Positions 61,874 through 64,000 of a stretch of DNA of 64,000 nucleotides are shown in pieces. The position numbers and the translations under genes are program-made. The notes below the pieces were generated by a model, which was not told the DNA's origin, searched no databases, and saw only the letters and a program-made list of their open reading frames with translations. The stretch's first letter is position 1. The number at the start of each line of letters is the position of its first letter. This DNA is from Straminergon stramineum. Taxonomy: Eukaryota > Streptophyta > Bryopsida > Hypnales > Calliergonaceae. The stretch spans positions 7,507,001 to 7,571,000 of the forward strand of contig OY987265.1 in the NCBI GenBank assembly GCA_963920665.1, given 5' to 3'.

Positions 61874-63691
61874 ATGGCAGCCATGCGGCCTCAGAATGTC
61901 GGCATCTTGGCCATGGATGTGTACTTTCCAGCAAGCTTCGTGCATCAGGTTTGCCATCATCAACCTGTCGCCTCCCGTGGTTGTTGCTGCGATTGGTACT
62001 TCGTGGTGTTGCGATTTGGCCTCCTCGAGGGTAATGCGACACCAGAGACTATTGGGTCACTTGGCCGTGGAGTCCTTTTCGTTTCGATCCGTGCCTGTGC
62101 GCGAGCTGCATTGCGGCAAGCGCGGAATCTTCCATTCGCAGGGATTGGGCACTGAGTTTTTGTTTTCGCCTTAGCTTTGCTTCTGGTGTAGCACGATTGA
62201 CAGGAGGAAGGAAGCTTGATTAATAGTTTGAGAAGTGATTACGTTTTGATGTTTTTTGAGGTGATCTTGCGAAGCTGATCGTCGGGATTGATACTTTTGG
62301 AGAGGAATTGGTGTTCAATGACGAAGGGATTGGTTTGGGGTTGCAGGAAGAGTTGGAGGAGTTCGATGGAGTAAGCAAGGGCAAGTACACTATTGGTCTG
62401 GGCCAAGACCGTCTTGCTTTTTGCACCGATCTGGAAGATGTTATTTCCATGAGGTATCTATTTCCTTGTGCCGCCCCGTTTTTTCGTTTTGGCAGTCGAT
62501 CTTCAGATCCCGAGGTTTTTGAGATTTTTGCAAACGACCACCGCCTGAAATTGTATTGCATGGAGCAGTTGATCTTACTGTTTACTCGTGTTTTTGGTTG
62601 ATTTGAATGCTGTGTATTGGAGGTGCTTTTTAACACCTGTTTAGGTCTGGCGGGTTTCGTTTTTTTTGGCAAGGAAATTTTTCTAATAGTTGTGGTTGCA
62701 GTCACGTTGTATCTATTGTGATCGTAAGATAATAAACCTGTTAGTTCACAATTGATATCGGTGGGGTGTCAGCTTGATAGTGGTGAAGTATTTATTGCTA
62801 TCTGAAGGTGTTCATAGAGTAGTTAAATTTTTGAACGCATTTAACGCTGTGTGTCGCTGTGCATTTAACGCTCTTTAGTTTTCCACTTAAAAGGTTTGGC
62901 ACTGTTTACGGTTGGTGGTTTTCATACTTTGCTTGCACATTTTGGTAAGGAAATTTTGGGTTTTGGAGGGATCCAGTGTACGTTCTATCGAGAGAATGTA
63001 CCATTTCAGGGGAGGGATGGGGTGGGGTGGGGTGTCCCGTCAACATCACTCGCCCCACAATATTGAAAAAACTTACAGTCGCAGTCAGTTGCTCAGTCAT
63101 TTTTTCGTCAGTAGTCTGTCAGTTGATCATAAGATAAAGGTGAGTGAGCTCGAAATTGATATCGATGGGGTGTCAGCTTGACAGTGGTGAAGTCTTTATT
63201 GGAAACATATGGCATTGCACCTGAACGCATTGGCCGCCTGGAGGTCGGCAGCGAAACAGTGATTGACAAAAGCAAGGCCATTAAGACCTCCCTCATGCAG
63301 CTCTTTGAGGTATACTATTTCTTGACACGTCTTTGGATCAAGTTCGAAGCCTTATAGGTATTGAAGCGAATATTCGTGGAACTTCATCTCTATCTCGCCC
63401 TGAAACTGGAGCTGAGTCATTCCCGTTAGTTGGTATCAGTGTCTGTCTTCCTCCATTATCGTCTGTGTTGTGAAATATGCGTTTATGACTTTGGGTGTAA
63501 GTACGTGGATACCATTCTGATTCTGTTTTTGGTGTATTGACAAGTAGAAGTCAGGTAATGGAGATATCGAGGGAGTTGATTCTACCAACGCCTGCTATGG
63601 CGGAACAGCAGCTCTGCAGAATTCTCTCAACTGGGTGGAGAGCAGTGCTTGGGATGGACGTTATGCCATTGTCGTCGCTGCAGACAGCGCT
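61874..63691 (+). CDS. HMGS: Hydroxymethylglutaryl-CoA synthase, first four exons (runs off right edge)
   Basis: Condenses acetyl-CoA with acetoacetyl-CoA to HMG-CoA, second step of the cytosolic mevalonate pathway. Exons joined by hand: 61874-61948, 62347-62453, 63177-63309, 63548-63691 (GT-AG, phases agree), giving 153 residues; the next exon lies beyond the window. The N-terminus [12 protein letters not shown] is typical of plant HMGS and has no targeting peptide. [10 protein letters not shown] follows at 36-45, then [15 protein letters not shown] with Glu87, the general acid/base position of the family. [15 protein letters not shown] carries the nucleophile Cys121. The acceptor of exon 3 was set at 63177, because only this phase gives [14 protein letters not shown] decayed duplicate of the exon 3 start lies in intron 2. 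All visible catalytic residues are intact. Confidence 0.95.
62640..62812 (+). pseudogene. Decayed partial duplicate of the HMGS exon 3 start, inside intron 2
   Basis: GGGGTGTCAGCTTGATAGTG at 62762 repeats the true acceptor and exon start GGGGTGTCAGCTTGACAGTG at 63169, preceded by similar ATTGATATCG(G/A)TGG. Similarity extends left of both copies (GTGATCGTAAGATAA against TTGATCATAAGATAA). The duplicate would read [13 protein letters not shown] and soon meets a stop. It retains the AG acceptor, so cryptic use is conceivable. Confidence 0.65.
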
Positions 63692-64000
63692 GTAGGTTGA
63701 CTTGGGCTATATTCTGAGTAAATGGCATGGCAAATCATATGTTTACTGTTCACAGACGTAGGGGATGTTTTTATTTTTCTATTAGAATATTTTTTTTATC
63801 TTTCCTGAAGTTTGCTAGATGATTAATATCAACTCTTATAGATATTGAAGTGACCACTTTTGGCACTCAGGGATTTACTTCCTATCTCTACGTAGGGGTG
63901 ACATAGATACCGTGGTTTTGGTCTGTATTTTGACTAATTCAGATTTGAGTTTATTAGACAGAGCAACCAAGGCAATTAGAAGGTTAATAAGTCAATTGAA
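63692..64000 (+). other. Start of HMGS intron 4
   Basis: Begins GTAGGT directly after the Ala153 codon. The expected continuation of HMGS (a V-Y-A-E-G type segment) is not found before the window ends, so this is intron. Confidence 0.75.

Noticed and set aside
62220..62705. 161-codon open frame on the minus strand
   Set aside because: It is the antisense shadow of HMG-CoA synthase exon 2 and its flanking introns.

Overview
The window reads as a repeat-rich, AT-rich segment of a land-plant (or close streptophyte) nuclear genome. Three host genes with spliceosomal GT-AG introns sit in roughly 50 kb of transposon-derived DNA. Protein family membership places it in green plants. Short introns, long repeat-filled intergenic DNA and the style of the hAT-like relic suggest a non-seed plant, but that is inference and the species cannot be fixed from the sequence.

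Host genes. (1) Positions 1-2191, minus strand: N-terminal part of a beta-carbonic anhydrase with a basic leader; five complete exons and part of a sixth are visible and the gene runs off the left edge. (2) Positions 50764-54344, plus strand: a complete six-exon gene for a YtqB/MnmM-type SAM-dependent RNA methyltransferase (280 aa) with a transit-peptide-like first exon. A phase-compatible alternative first exon lies at 50368. (3) Positions 61874-63691, plus strand: first four exons of cytosolic HMG-CoA synthase (mevalonate pathway), including the catalytic Cys; it runs off the right edge. All exon phases were joined by hand and agree. The three genes show no functional link; they are islands between repeats.

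Repeats, left to right. 3.7-7.0 kb is a nest of MITEs: a TA-flanked element, two TTA-flanked PIF/Harbinger-like elements sharing one TTA, and a TTAA-bounded family forming a three-unit concatemer. 8928-15380 is a complete non-autonomous CACTA element with a GAT target duplication, dense subterminal repeats and a purine-only interior. 16.3-17.3 kb is a TTAA-bounded element with an older copy at 58.8 kb. 17.4 and 28.2 kb hold two solo LTRs of one family, the second with a perfect AATTT duplication. 31065-34604 is a Tc1-like element with about 946-bp nearly identical inverted repeats, themselves built of five roughly 180-bp tandem units, around a dead DD34E transposase. 37-42 kb holds minisatellites, an acidic unidentified reading frame and an orphan CACTA-type terminus. 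47.8-49.5 kb is a hAT-like transposase relic riddled with stops but in one frame throughout.

No rRNA, convincing tRNA, CRISPR array or prokaryote-type operon was found. The most unusual objects are the Tc1-like element with repeat-built, nearly identical long arms, the TTAA concatemer, two MIRNA-like foldbacks near 55 kb, and the partial exon duplication inside HMG-CoA synthase intron 2. I found no clear new biological system.
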